A stretch of DNA of 64,000 bases from Isoetes taiwanensis (GCA_021234155.1 JAJEKV010000003.1:32161166-32225165); one strand, 5' to 3'. Positions 31,842-44,510 are shown, counted from the first letter of the stretch. Translations and numbers: made by a program. Notes: a model not told the origin generated them from the sequence alone.

Positions 31842-34030
31842 ACAAACAAGGTTTAAAATGAAACGCACTTATTTAAGAAGTGCGTTTGGAAGATTCCTTC
31901 TGAAAATTTATAAAATTCTAAAATCCCTCTAAAAAGGGCCCTTTTATTACCTTTAGTCCAAAGATTTATAAAACTGCTCGTGAAAACAGACATTTTAAGA
32001 AGACTTAATATTAAGGAAAAACACACACAAAAAAAAAATCCCATTGTAGAGGGGGAAAGAACTACAATGAAATTCAAAGATTGACTATGGGGCAAATTCG
32101 TATGAAGAAATTAGATGCTTTTGTACCTTGTCCCTGAAAGTTTTTATATTAGCTGTGTTAGAAGACAGGAAATTTGTTATTTCACAACCATTTTGGCTGA
32201 ACATCCTAATGGACCCTAAAACACATTGGGAGGCAGTTGAACAAACTTCTTGAATGACAAACCATTGTTTTTGCATCACATAGTATTACAAATACCAATA
32301 CATCCACGATGTCTTGTAGTTAAGTTTGAAGTTTTAGTTGATGATCAAGTATAAATTTATACCGAGGGATACAAAAGTTGAAGTAATGAAGCCATGTGAT
32401 TACATGCCCTCCTTTTTATTCTCGGAGATGTATTTACGAGCACATACCAATCTACAACATGGTGATGCTCAAAAGATAGTCAACCTCCTTAGCAATGTTG
32501 AGCATATTCATCACAATACATCATCATCAGTAGCAATGGGCACCATGCACATTTCTCTGGCGATGAAGTATTCGTGCGCATTTTACCTTTTCCTATATAT
32601 TTTGTAAATAAATAGGTAAACTTCTGAGGGGTTGCTACTCCTCGCTCTCCTCTGGATAAACCATGTGGTTTCCTTCTAGTCAATATTTTGGAGTTCTTTG
32701 CCTTTAGTAGCAATTTTTTAGCTGCCTGGAGTGAAGTTCGCATGTATGTAGAGAAAAAAAGTAGAAATAACAACATGATTCGACTACTTTATGCTCTAAC
32801 ATTGCATTACAAGCTCAGAAAATTTAGAACCGTTTTAGAACTTTTTAGACTAAAAAACTAAGAACAGTGTGTAAAATTATCCCTTATGTGTGTTACTTTA
32901 GTAGTTTTCAGTTGCCAAACCCTTTGGCGAGCAAGAAAGACCCCAAAAGATTTTACACGATATATACTTTATCTCTGGACTGCATATATATATACATATA
33001 TATATAAAAGTCTTATATATATATATGCAATTCGGTATAAATTTATACCGTTTCTCCGTATAGATTTATACCGCAAGAGTTCTCTTTTCTTGTCGGATAT
33101 ATATATGTAATTATGTGTATATATTATATATATATACACATATATGTGTATAAATTGGTTGTCTGAAGGTTTTCTGCGGTATAAATTTATACGAGAGTCT
33201 TTGTCGCCGCGGTATAAATTTATACCGAGAGAGCTCGATGGTATAACGAGGGAGCTCTCACGGTATAAATTTATACCGTGAGAGCTCTCATGATGAATCG
33301 AGAAACTCTCGCGGTATAAATTTATCTGGCTTCGAGTCCTCTTGCGGTATAAATTTATACCGCTCAAGTCCACTTGCGGTATAAATTTATACCATGCGAA
33401 CTCTACGGCATGTCATATCCAAGACAAAGACTACCTATTGTGGTATAAATCTATACCACCCAGAATTTATTTTGAAGGCGTTATGTCCACGCATTGTCAT
33501 CGTGGTATACATAAGTCTATAGCAAGACGGATGAGCAAATAAGAGCAAGTATATAAGACGAAGAGCGAGCGTCTTCGACTCCAACTTGCGCTTCAAAGTG
33601 TAAGTTTGTTCAATGAGGCATACTTTCATGTGAAAATGTTTGCTTCAATGAGGCAATGTCAAAATGTGTTGCATTTTTTACAGTTTTGTTCATACTTTTT
33701 GTCTTGATTTGGAAAACTTTGAATAAAATACCTTTTGGCACTTTTAGTGTGCTTGCTGTTTTTTCCAATGTCTATTTTGTTTAGTTTTTGAAAATATTAC
33801 TATTTCGCAAACCAAACTAGGGGGGCCAAAAAGGGATGTCAAACAATTTTGAATGGAAGCTAAGTTCACACCCCCCTCCAAAATGATGCCTAAAATTTTC
33901 AAATTGTCACACTTGTCACAAATATACCACAAAAAGGGACATTTTTGGGGGGATTTTAGGGAATCTTTCAAAGATTCCTTTTGAAGTGCGTTTTGAGCAA
34001 ATTAGTGCGTTTCATTTTAAACTTTGTTAA
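31842..34030. mobile_element. 2.2-kb element with long terminal inverted repeats
   Basis: The left end (ACAAGGTTTAAAATGAAACG, 31846 onward) is matched in inverse at the right end (34030 back to about 33930). Similarity runs ~95 bp with gaps, including GCACTTATTT/GCACTAATTT, AAGATTCC and the AAAATCCC block. No transposase is encoded inside. Long arms suggest a Mutator-like or foldback element. I could not define a target duplication: TAACA occurs at both edges but is ambiguous. It holds a palindrome array. Confidence 0.65.
33033..33458. repeat. Palindrome array GGTATAAATTTATACC
   Basis: About nine full or partial copies of the 16-bp palindrome GGTATAAATTTATACC (33033-33050, 33057-33074, 33176, 33209-33227, 33260-33278, 33311, 33344-33361, 33376-33393, 33440-33458), spaced irregularly at 15-50 bp by unrelated, often GAGAGCTC-containing DNA. 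One further copy lies at 32347. The unit at 33252-33287 extends to a perfect 36-bp palindrome. Flanked by (TA)n tracts. Confidence 0.85.
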
Positions 34031-34722
34031 CATTGAGAAGAAGAATTTTGTTGATTGGAGAATGATGCTAGGTGGCACTAATGTTGGATGACATATCTTA
34101 TGCATAAGGGCGTTAATAAATAGATTTAAAACACTAGGGGCAACAACGTATTTTATGCAATGAGAGAAAGATGTTGAAACATTAAAACAATTACTTATTT
34201 AAATTATTTGGGCAGCAAGCAGGATTCCCTTCAATTGTGGTCGCCACAAAGCCACAGGGTAAGATTTTTTCCCCTACCCTAAATTTAGTCTGCAAGCAGG
34301 ATTCGTTGCTGCTAGAATACTCCTGATGGGAGTTTAAAAATTAGATCCTGCTTTCCTGGTCTTTGGATAATGCCACCATAGCTGAATATGTACTTTTTCC
34401 TCGCCGGCGTCCGGTTTTTAGCAGCATTGGCAGGCGGCATGATAAAATCGATGGATAGATCAAGAGGGAAGCTGTATTCATGATCAGGTAAATTGATTTG
34501 GAGGAGTTTTCGCATCTTCTTTTGTTTGGTTGCATCTATTTTTTCTGGCTTTTTTTGTTTGGTTTTTCTTGCAGCTACATGACAGCAGAGCCCAACAGAA
34601 AGAATTGATTATGAAGCAAGTTGCTAAGATGAAGATGTGTTTTCAGTACTTATGCTCTTTAAAATATTCCTCTTTCAATCAGATGTTCTGTGATTTAGAT
34701 TTCGGCCAACTCCACCTCTTAG
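34031..34722. other. Unassigned non-coding stretch
   Basis: No gene seen. Short T-rich tracts and small ORFs only. Confidence 0.4.
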
Positions 34723-34740
34723 TCTAATCTGGGTATCAAC

Positions 34741-35597
34741 TTTTTTTTTTTTTTGAAGAACTGTGTCGTCAATATATTAAAAGAATGGTAATGTTACAAA
34801 GCAAGTGAGGAGCATGGAGAACTGCCTCAAAGAGACAACGATACCTCGACACTCCACAACGAACTCACACAAAAACTACAACTCTACTGCTGTACAAACT
34901 ACCATCACCATCTACAACACCCAAGAAGTCCTGCCAAATGGCAAACTTCCGCTCTACCAATCCTGGGAACACCAGAAAGCTTTGAAATAGCTTGTACCTG
35001 AGTCGAGGAATCTGAGAGCCTGCAGGCTGCTGAATCCCCTAAAAGATCCACAACCGCCGCCGTTTCCAAATCAGCCACACCAACCAAGCCACGCACAGAT
35101 GCAAGGCTTGCTTCCGCAAGAGCGGCCAAGCACCAGGATACACATGAAGCAGCAACTGCTGGCTAGTCAATCTCACCTGAAACCGAGCCCTAACCCAATC
35201 CCAGGCAGCCTGCAAGTGAGGGCATAAAACCAGACAATGCTCCACAGTCTCACGATGAAGGCCACAACAAGGGCAGAGAGGGCTCACACCCGGCCTAAAC
35301 TGACTCACAAGGGCATTCACCCTGATACAGCGGTGCACCACCTGCCACAGAAGCACCCTAACCTTCGGTGGGGGAAGTGAGCTCCATGTCCACGTCCAAA
35401 CCGAGCGCCATCGAGAACCCGGAAGCTGCAGAGACCACTTACCTGAAGGGGGCAGTGTGTCATGAATAGCCAGCACCCGGTAACAAGACCGCACAAAACA
35501 AGAAGACACAACATCCGGATGAATCTTCCAAATCTGCACCACCACATCATCCTGAGGGACTATAGGTATGTGCAGCGGAATACTCCTCGCCACTTGT
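34741..35597 (-). mobile_element. 5'-truncated LINE fragment with target duplication
   Basis: Minus-strand C-terminus of a plant LINE ORF2: KVRVLLWQVVHRCIRVNALV then CPCC...ETVEHCLVLCPHLQAAWDW (zf-RVT zinc-binding domain) and LVWLIWKRRRL. Its poly(A) appears as the T run at 34741-34754. The sequence TCTAATCTGGGTATCAACTT occurs at 34723-34742 and 35598-35617, a long target-site duplication typical of LINE insertion. Only the last ~200 codons are present, so it was dead on arrival. Confidence 0.92.
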
Positions 35598-35617
35598 TCT
35601 AATCTGGGTATCAACTT

Positions 35618-36470
35618 ATAACCCTGAAGTCGAATTTTTAGCAAATTTTATGGTCTGCTGCTTGAATCACAGAATTTTTTATGCCCGAAGTTACTCGTTT
35701 TCCAAAATAGAGCTTTGCTCTCTCAGCTACTCTACCCAATGACAACTTCGATCATTTCTTACATCGGGAATGCCAACAAAACATGGTTCAGAGGTCGATT
35801 TTGTGACCTATCAAATAAAACCGGGTTCAGAAGCCTAATTTGATGCTCTGAAGGCCGATTTATAGTTTGCAGTTAAGAATTTCCAATTTGTGAGCATAGA
35901 ATCATGATTGTGACCTTGTTCTGAGGAATCCCTTAGAACTGGCAGCAAGATATGAGCTTGCTTTCTTCCTTTGATAACGTTTCCGAAATCAGGAAGCGTA
36001 TGTTTATACCATAAGATTTCCCAATGGTTGAGGCCTGTATTCGTATGTCAAACCGTATTTTGCTGACGCTGGCAACTGAGATTCCGAACCCTAGAATCTT
36101 GGCGGGCATATAGGAGGTTTTTTTTTCTATTTTTGGTTGTTACGTTTTTGGGTAGGAAGGCGCGGAGAGGTCCTGTGGAGGCGGCCAGGCTTTTGCCGGA
36201 AGCCATAGCTTCAGTTGCATGTTTTTCTTTCTGTAGTTTTTTTCCAGAAGCCATAAGCTTCAGTTGCATAGCCATAGCCAGGCTTGCGCTTTTCGTGATT
36301 AGTAGGAAACCCTGCTAGGGCTCTTCCAAGTCTGGATCCTGCTAGGGTTCTACCTCCAGCATTTGCGCATCTCCCTTCTTGGGTTTGCCGGATCTGTATG
36401 TAGCTGGCCGGTAATGCTCTGTGACGAATCTGTATTTAGATAGGCTGTGTTTTGCAGGGCTTGGAGCGTT
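35618..36470. other. Unassigned non-coding stretch
   Basis: No gene recognised. A short direct repeat, GAAGCCATA(A)GCTTCAGTTGCAT, occurs at about 36199 and 36246. Confidence 0.4.
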
Positions 36471-36504
36471 GTTGCACCAGATCCTTGGCATAGCCACAAA
36501 AGAA

Positions 36505-36590
36505 GATTGTCGGAGGCTGGTTCATCGGGTAAGCCAAGGGCATAGGATTCTTGTTGGGGTTCGATTCCCCAAGCCCTGGTCTGTTGCAAG
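36505..36590 (+). ncRNA. tRNA-like pol III promoter, decayed SINE head
   Basis: A-box-like TGGTTCATCGGG (36518-36529) and a perfect B box GGTTCGATTCC (36558-36568) within a T-arm-like GGGGTTCGATTCCCC. The acceptor arms do not pair, so it is not a tRNA gene; a tRNA-derived SINE is the best reading. SINE end points not found. Confidence 0.45.
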
Positions 36591-36633
36591 TCGGAGCTGT
36601 ATGAGGGATCCAAAATTACTTACATAAGAAATC

Positions 36634-36901
36634 ATTGGTTTTGTTTTTTAGGTGCCTCCTTAGAAATCGGCCCCTCTGTGACGAATCTGAGAAGCCTGTA
36701 CTCTTTGGAAATGGGAGGTTGCTCTTGTAGGCCAGAGCTATGGCGGAGTTCTTTAGGTGCCTCCTAAAATAAACGCATAGTGAATGAGAAAAGCAGAGAA
36801 AAGCTTGTTGCAGAACTTTGAAAGCCCTCGTTTGTATCAGGGATCCGGAATCAGTGATCAGAGCTATTGGTTTTATTTTTTAGGTGCCTCCTTAGAAATC
36901 G
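36634..36901. repeat. Pair of ~37-bp direct repeats
   Basis: TTTTAGGTGCCTCCTTAGAA with flanks occurs at 36634-36670 and 36867-36901, each ~20 bp after GGGATCC. It marks a local duplication, perhaps within an old SINE or retrocopy. No gene. Confidence 0.5.
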
Positions 36902-37042
36902 GGTCAAATAGCCAAAGGTGGGCCCCATCGTTGACCCCATCTTGACTTGCGTTTGAGGGCTCCAAGTTCGCCCCATGGCATATGCTGTGGCATATGCCAG
37001 CATCCAATGGCCCAAAAAAATTTTGAGACAACCGAAACGATA

Positions 37043-37190
37043 ATACACCCGAACCAAAAGGGGTTTAAGGGGGATTTTAATTTAAATATGTTGGATCCAA
37101 ATGGTTTATGTTAATTAATGTTAATGGTAGTTATGTGTTGGTTGTTATACTAAAAAAAAATTTGGGCCCTTCGGGCCCTAACAAAAGCAA
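37043..37190. repeat. Interspersed repeat, copy A
   Basis: Shares with 41203-41430 the blocks CCAAAAGGGG, GGGGGATT(T/C)TAATTTAAAT, TTGGA(T/C)CCAA, TTAATTAAT and a closing GGCCCTTCGGGCC-type hairpin after an A/T run. Both copies are probably ends of the same mobile family. Confidence 0.6.
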
Positions 37191-37199
37191 ACATAGGTA

Positions 37200-38300
37200 A
37201 ACTTTAAGGATCTATATATTAATTACTAAGAAGCTTGGCATGGTTCATGCTAGAACATGGATTAGTTTCAAGACGAACATGCAATTTGTCCAGATATAAA
37301 GATAGCAAGAATATATTTAACACTGAGCTATGAGTGTATGATAAAATATTGGTATGAGTGTATATGATACAGCTATCGAATAGCTGCTCTTTTTCCACTA
37401 AAGCAAAATATAAGAACCACCTTATTTTAATTAACTTGCATTACTATTCAAACGTGTATGTCCAATCTTGATACACCAATGCCACGTCTAAACGTGTATG
37501 TCCAATCTTGATACACCAATGCCACGTCTGCCCCTGTATCAAGTGATTTTTGCTGTTAGCCTTCCAAGTCCAGAATTAGATAAGCTCTTATCCAGAATCC
37601 ATTCTAAAAAAATCTCCAGCCGATCCTCTAGCTTATTTAGATTATTCAATAAAAAACTGACATCTTCTAATTATAATGCTGGTCTATCAACAGCACTGCA
37701 ATATAAGCATTCCATTCAGGTGCTAGGCTTGATGCACATCAGGCTTCTCATGCTAAAAAACCTCAAATCCATGTTATGAATTCAAGAAGCAACTTAAAGA
37801 CACCAAACCAGTACCTTAGCTTTGAACTGTTAAAGAGCCACAACATCAAAAATTTCAGTTCTCAAGTATAAGATCTTAACTCAGCTAATAATACAACCAC
37901 CCCTAAAAAATGAGGCTTCTTATATCAATCACCAATCTTAATGTAACCTTTTAGAAACTAGCAGCTTGAACAAATGAAATATTTTAATTACAACCTTGAA
38001 CTCTAGCCAAGTTCGTACCAAAGATTACCCAGCAATAGGCTGCTAGCACTTTAGGGGTAAGATTTTTAATTCCTGTGACCAGAATGGGAGATATCAGAGC
38101 AAAGGTCAGCCTAAGAGCTTGATTTTCCGGATTTGGGACCAAGAAAAGAGGCAGAAAAAGAGGCAGCAGCTGAAAATCGGCCAAAAAACCCCTCGTGTCA
38201 ATCACCCATTCATACTATGTCGCCAAATTCACACTTCTACAATAGATCCTTCTTCACATCACAGGGTTATGCTCAAAATGTAGAGCTGTTTTGACTGTAA
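37200..38300. other. Unassigned non-coding stretch
   Basis: AT-rich, with a perfect ~45-bp duplication at about 37450-37527 (AACGTGTATGTCCAATCTTG repeated). No convincing coding sequence. Confidence 0.4.
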
Positions 38301-38317
38301 AATCATACCTGTCACAG

Positions 38318-38704
38318 CATCACTTCCGGAATAACATGTTGGTTTTCATTTCATCAAATATTTGCAGAGCAAACAGAGAAACAGAGTTATCTGGAAGTGA
38401 TAGCAAAGCATAGTGTCACAAACCTGTAATTATGAACAAACTCATCCTGCTCCTACAAAGCTTTAATCACGAACTCCACTTTACCTTTAGATCCTTCCTC
38501 ACATCACAGGGTCTGGGTTATGCTCAACACAGAAAGGCTCTTGGGGATGAAGACGGGACAGATCCTTCTAGGCTGGCAGCGAAATTATGTGCCAGATCTT
38601 TGCCTCTACCATCACTTCCGGAATAACATGTTGGTTTTCATTTCATCAAATATTTGCAGAGCAAACAGAGAAACAGAGTTATCTGGAAGTGATAGCAGAG
38701 CATA
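38318..38704. repeat. 95-bp direct duplication
   Basis: 38318-38412 and 38610-38704 are nearly identical (CATCACTTCCGGAATAACAT to GATAGCA/GAGCATA). A shorter matching segment (AGATCCTTCNTCACATCACA) precedes each, so ~290 bp was tandemly duplicated and then partly diverged. Confidence 0.85.
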
Positions 38705-38809
38705 ATACTGACACAGAATTTAGAGTGTGCAGACCAAAGGGAAGGCTCATGCAAAGGGGCAAGGTTATGGCGCCATCATCGATTCCACAAACCCTAACCG
38801 TGCCCTAAT

Positions 38810-40950
38810 TCCGGCTGTCTCGGGCTTAAATTATAAGCCCTTGGATCTTTTGGGATTAAAAGAGGGCTCTCTTTCTAAGCCCTCTGATCTTAACCATTGA
38901 GAGCATGAAACAAAAATTGCACAAATTGCATGCAAAAACTTGGTGCACTCTAGATATCAATCAATCTTGTTAATTTGGGATTTTCCGGTATGGTGGAAAA
39001 TGTTTTTGGATTTTTTTTTAATTGATTTCCTAAGATTTCGTGGGTTTTCGGCGCCGGGAAATATTTCCGTCATTCCAAAAATCGGGACAAGTTTTTATGG
39101 TATCATTTTGAAGGAGCTTTTTGGTTTCGTGGGCATCTCTCATCCGCCTTGCTCCACGATTGGAAACTGCAAAGGTGTCGAATGATCCTATATCCATGCG
39201 ATTTCAAGCATCTGCCACATAGATTGTAGCTGACGATCCTCTGCAGACCAGATTTTAAAATTTTAATCACTGCCAGAAGAAGAAGACGCCTAAGGGAAAA
39301 ATTTCTAGCAGTGTCGGATCATCTGCCGGAGAGCTTGCTAAAGAGAATCCATGCCACGATTTCTCAAGCCATGCAGGGATCAGTTCAGGTATCAGTTGAT
39401 CAAAATCGGCTGAAGGTGTGAAGCATTTAGGGTTTATGCTTTTTCTGAAGGTTGATTTCATTTTGTTATATGCTTGCCAAGATTTCCCATTATCTGCCCG
39501 TGATGATAGACATGCCATTGTAATTTTTGCTAGGCCCATATATATTCTGATTGTTTTCTAATTCTTTTTGCAGAGCGGAGTGATAAGAGCACCGGCATTT
39601 TATAGGGATCGTTTGCAAGACAAGCTGCTGGTAATTTAAGAGGTATAGATAGTCCTCTTGGTGATTTTCACTTATAGTCTCTAGATTACAATCTAGAATG
39701 TTACTGGATGCACTACATATAGAGGATTAGACTTTCATGTTTAAATAATACTAGCTTGCTCTTCTTTGTGCTTTCACAAGAAGACCAAAAATTTCCATGC
39801 ATGCACTACACTTAATTGCAAGGATAGATCCAATTGACGGTACTCTACTTCGTTTGGAGAAGTTCATTTGGAAAAAAAAATGTGCAGTTAGGGAAAGTTT
39901 GAATTTTTGACATTTAGGTGAATATGCAGATAGCAGGCTTCTGATCAATCTCTGTTGTTGTGAGGCTGAATGTGCAGATAGTAGGCTCCTCAGAATTAAT
40001 CTCCGTGTTTGTGAATTTAACATATTCACTTTTTAACTTATTTCTATTCATGGATGCACATCATTGACGTTTTTGCCTGTTGTGTTCTGTTTGCAGTGCA
40101 TCCTCCCATCTACAACGATAAGCTTACACAAGGCAACCTATTTTCTTTATTCCAGGGTATCTGGAGTTTAGCTATGTAAGAGCAAGAATTAGCAATGGCA
40201 CCATGGCTTTTCATTAAAAGGCCAGTTTTCTTAATTCCTTTTGATGATATTTTCTTCTAGGTGCTTGCTGGTTACATCAATCTAGCATATATGGTACTTG
40301 ACGTTGTTATGATTTGGTCTAGCTTGCTCCAACAACTTTGCATGTCATATCGATGATGTATACACATTCTGCAAACATTTTGTTCATTTTGTTTAGACAT
40401 TTCAAGCATATTTTCTTTTGTTCTCATATGGGAATGACCTTTCTGATTCTTTGAGATAGGGATTGAATTTTTTCCTTTTGAGAGGATGCATAGCATCTCA
40501 GCATGCATGCCATCATTCAAGGTCTATATGCCATTTGATTACGTTGCTAATGATTCATGTCTCATGCTTCTAAGCTAGATTGCTGACTGCTAGATTGCTA
40601 TTCAATTGGCTGCAACTAGCAGTTTATCTAATATTAACAATGAATGGATCGTTGTTTTAAATTGGTGTAGATCAACTAATAATACTTTGGTGGATTCTTT
40701 CGTTGTATATAAGGAGTGCAATCTATGGATACTTGGATGTGTTTGGCTAATCTCTGTAAGTCTCCTTAGTTTTGTCCCTTGGTTTCCCCTTCCCAATGAC
40801 ATGGGACTTTGTCTCTTTCAGAAGGGTTTTGCATAGCTCATTTGGCACTACAAGCAATGCGACTCTAGAGGTAAGAACTTAATTGTTGTCACTTTCTGGA
40901 CAGATGTTTAACATAGCGTTGTTTGTCATATCATTTTAAGTGCCTACTGC
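38810..40950. other. Unassigned non-coding stretch
   Basis: No recognisable gene. Pyrimidine tracts followed by CAG (for example near 39572 and 40095) look like intron ends, so remnants of host introns are possible. Confidence 0.35.
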
Positions 40951-40953
40951 AAT

Positions 40954-41200
40954 TTCACACGGGGGGTGACTCCGGGCAACGAGAGCTGTTGGATAGGCAT
41001 ATTCACCCCTCATTCCTTAATCTACACCGTATGTAAAGTTCCTCGTTTGTGGGGTATGCAAGTACAAAATTTGCTATACTGTATAACAAGATTCGCAAAA
41101 TACTATAAGATTTCAAGCGGAATACTATATAGTGTTGATTTTGTACGTGCAAAATACAATTATGAAGGCTCTCGCTGCCCTATGTCATCCCCCGTGTGAA
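40954..41200. mobile_element. Small MITE with ~30-bp inverted ends
   Basis: Left end TTCACACGGGGGGTGAC and right end GTCATCCCCCGTGTGAA face each other; similarity extends to GGGCAACGAGAGC / GCTCTCGCTGCCC. Length 247 bp, no coding. Family and target duplication unresolved. Confidence 0.7.
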
Positions 41201-41202
41201 TA

Positions 41203-41430
41203 TGCACCCAAACCAAAGGGGGCTTATGGGGGATTCTAATTTAAATGCGTTGGACCCAATGGTTGTGTTAATTAATATCAATGATAGTTGTGTTGGTTGT
41301 TAATGTCAATGGTTGTTATGTGTTGGTTGTTATGTGTTGGAGGATTTAATTTTTATATGTTGGATGTTAATGATTTGTGTTGCGTGTTTTTTTTTTTGGC
41401 CCCTTCGGGGCCTTATGGACGTCCCCCCCT
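41203..41430. repeat. Interspersed repeat, copy B
   Basis: Homologous to 37043-37190 with internal expansion of GTGTTGGTTGTTA words; ends GGCCCCTTCGGGGCC after a T run. It lies directly beside the MITE at 40954-41200. Confidence 0.6.
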
Positions 41431-42058
41431 CCCGGATGTGACAAAAATTTTAGAATTCAAACCAGAAAAAAACTAGAATTCATTTGAGACTTTCATCACC
41501 TGTAGCTTTTGAATTTCATCACAATAAAACAAATACAACATAAGTAAAAGTTACCATAAAGATAGAGCGGATTGATCCTGAAAGTCATAAAGTTTGCAAC
41601 ACCCATACACAAACATTTTTCAACTGGAATTTAACAGCAGCCTTTGGCCTCCATGGATTCTTGTGGTGAGAAACCAAAGTGGGAAACTTTTCTGCTTGTT
41701 AACACAAGGATCTAGAAGCCTTGGAATTTGCTTAATAACTGCCTCAAAATCTAAAAATGCATGGTAATTTTTTGCAACCTTCATTCGGAATGAGCCATAA
41801 GACAATATCAATAAGCGCAATCCTCAGATTAATCGGTGGTAGGATGTGAAAGCCTACCAAACCCTGCCGAAAAATTGCTGTTTTAGCATAGATAACTTAG
41901 TCAAACATATCCATATCATACACTATCAAAAAGATCTCGGAGAGAGCTTTCCAACGCAATAAAAATTATCTCAAACAGAGCTCCGGATCAAAAGTTATGA
42001 TAAGAAATGTGTTGCCGACGGGGAAACTGCACTACATGCGCCCTTCAAGCCCTTCATG
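41431..42058. other. Unassigned non-coding stretch
   Basis: No gene seen. Confidence 0.4.
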
Positions 42059-42062
42059 TGTC

Positions 42063-42238
42063 CATTATGCACCACACACACAAAAAGAGGGCTTTTGTTG
42101 TGAGCCATTGGTTGTTGACCATTATGCACCACACGCACAAAAAGAGGGATTTTGTTGTGAGCCATTGGTTGTTGACCATTATGCACCACACGCACAAAAA
42201 AAGGGCTTTTGTTGTGAGCCATTGGTTGTTGACCATTG
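42063..42238. repeat. 57-bp tandem repeat, three copies
   Basis: Units begin CATTATGCACCACAC at 42063, 42120 and 42177, almost identical, with a partial fourth. Because 57 is 19 codons, frames stay open on both strands; those ORFs are by-products. Confidence 0.93.
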
Positions 42239-42299
42239 GAAAAAAAAGGCTAAAATCAATGGCTTAGAAATGGTGCACTCTAGATGTACGCATTAGTAC

Positions 42300-44490
42300 A
42301 TCCATTTGAATACATCACGAAATCATAGCAAAACCTTAGTGAAAAGCGTACAAAAACACAAAGAAAACCCCCTGTTATTATGCTACATATTAGACCATTG
42401 ACTATTACATTTTTGAATCTGAAGGATAAGCTATAGTTTAGCATGATGTTGTGGATGAATTTTGTGGGTTGTTTAGGAGTGTACTTCCCCTACTTGAAGC
42501 TTCCAAGCATATCCTTGCCAAATCAATAACATGCACTCTAAGTGGGTTGGTTATTGTAAATTCTCCACATTTAACATATGTAAGATAGCGTGGGTATGCT
42601 GGACCAGATTCAACTGGTCTCTACAGCTACTTGACCTGTCAAGATAAGAGCTAGGTCCAAGCTTTGGAATATCACTTCAGATCTACAATTTGTAGCTTAT
42701 TGCATTAGTTTATAAATGTACATCGTCACACACAAGCTTCAGTTGGAGCTACAGAAGCATTATAAAGCCTGAGTTTAAAAGAGGCAAACTGTCTGCAGCT
42801 GAAGATCCTTATTTTACATGGATGATTTTTCTTGCAGATCTAGCAAAGCTTCAAGACTTGACTGACTTATTATTTCTTCTTTGATAAACTTTTTTTCAGC
42901 ACATGTGTACTAGCTTTAGCCTATCCTCCAAAATGGAAGGACATACCAATTGTGTTGCATCAGACCAACCACCTACTTTGTATGTGCTAGAACGGACAGA
43001 AAAGAGAAGCGGAAAGGACAAAAGGCCAAAATTCCACAAAGAGAAAGGACAATTTTTACTTTGCTACCTTCTGCTTCATAGAGTAAGCCAAGGCGCATGC
43101 TTAAAGATGTTACGTGACTTCTGAATGCTTCACATCATGGATCCATGTTAATCATTACTCAAAGCCAGTCAACAAAAGTAGTTGTAGACTTAAAGGTAGT
43201 CAATAAAAGAGTAGTACATATTTTAGTCTTCCAATACTGATGTTTCTAGACGCAATAGTGTTTTGCAAAAATTGGATGTATGCTCATTTGCAAAGATTAG
43301 CATCTTATGCTTGCTTTGCAATTGTTGCGGAGCATAATTGTGTGTTTATCCATGCATAAACATCCTTGATGACAATCATTTTAAATGGTAGTTCGTCTGT
43401 ATACTGAACAATAACTTCATTTCACAGGAACTGTTCATGGTTGTTCATGTATTTCCAGTTGTACTCTACACAGCTATTGTATGGAGATTTCTGAATGCTT
43501 TTCAAATTATTTGGGCACTTCTGGGGAAATTAAGTTCTTACTGTTGTACATGCACTTAGCATGTACTAAGAGGATGTTGACTTTGGGAGCAGCATAGGCC
43601 CGTGCTAATATTTATCGACACTATTTCTTGAAGTACTAATTTGCACATTATTTGAAATACTATTCATGGAGACCATTCATGGATCAATCCATAAGTGTAG
43701 ACGACATAAATGAAAAGATCAAAAGAATTTTAGTCAGAAAAGCTAATAACCTGAGACATGCTTGCAGTTCGGCAATGGCTATGATATCAACTTTGGACAT
43801 GTTTTATATTCAAGTAGAACATGCAGATTGTAAGGCAGGTTAGATCTTTTATGCATTGCATTTATAGCATTCTTCAACTTATAATTTCGTACTCTTCATA
43901 TGTCCCACGGGCTAATTTATAAGTTTGCTTGGCATCTTTCTGCAGACTATAATCATGCACAAGTTACCATGTTATAAAGCATTTCACATTTGCTTCTCCT
44001 GTTTGAATCCTCTGTTGCAGGTTATTTTGAGCTGGGCCATTCTTGGATGTAATAGATCCATGTTTCTAATTTTATTAGTTTCTGCTCCATACTTTGGGTA
44101 CGCCTATCTGCGTACTGCTTTGTTTTGGCAAACAAACTGATGAAAAGACATGCATCAAGTTGACTTTCTGCCAAAAAATGAAACCCACATTTCTCAAACA
44201 CTGCCCACATGTGGCTAGCACCAGAAAAGAGAATAATGATATTGCAGCAGTCAAATGCCCAGGAATGATTAGGTTCTGAATTTATAACATGTCAAACTCC
44301 TCCTGTATATTTGTAGTGCAAAGACCGTATCTTCTGTTGAAAAATGATAAAACCTTTAGAGCTTCTTTTGAATGCATATTTATGCAATGAAAACATCGTG
44401 TTTGCATGTACTTTCTAATTTTGAGTTCTTACAACTTGGAAAATACAATGTCACTACTCCAACAATAAATGCTTTAAAATCATCCAATCA
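42300..44490. other. Unassigned non-coding stretch
   Basis: Short ORFs only (42903-43124, 43652-43843, 43925-44140); none has a recognised motif. AT content and pyrimidine-AG signals suggest intron-like or old repeat DNA. Confidence 0.35.
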
Positions 44491-44510
44491 TCTAGGTAGA
44501 AGACATTCTC

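Noticed and set aside
33033..33458. CRISPR-like array
   Set aside because: Palindromic repeats with irregular spacers superficially resemble one, but the repeat is only 16 bp, spacers vary widely, and this is plant nuclear DNA with no cas genes.
35039..35644. Host gene of 201 codons
   Set aside because: LINE ORF2 end with poly(A) and target duplication; the last codons at 35598-35644 are flanking duplicated DNA.
36505..36590. Functional tRNA gene
   Set aside because: A and B boxes exist, but acceptor arms do not pair and the A-B distance is short.
42007..42296. ORFs on both strands near 42.1 kb
   Set aside because: All derive from the 57-bp tandem repeat.
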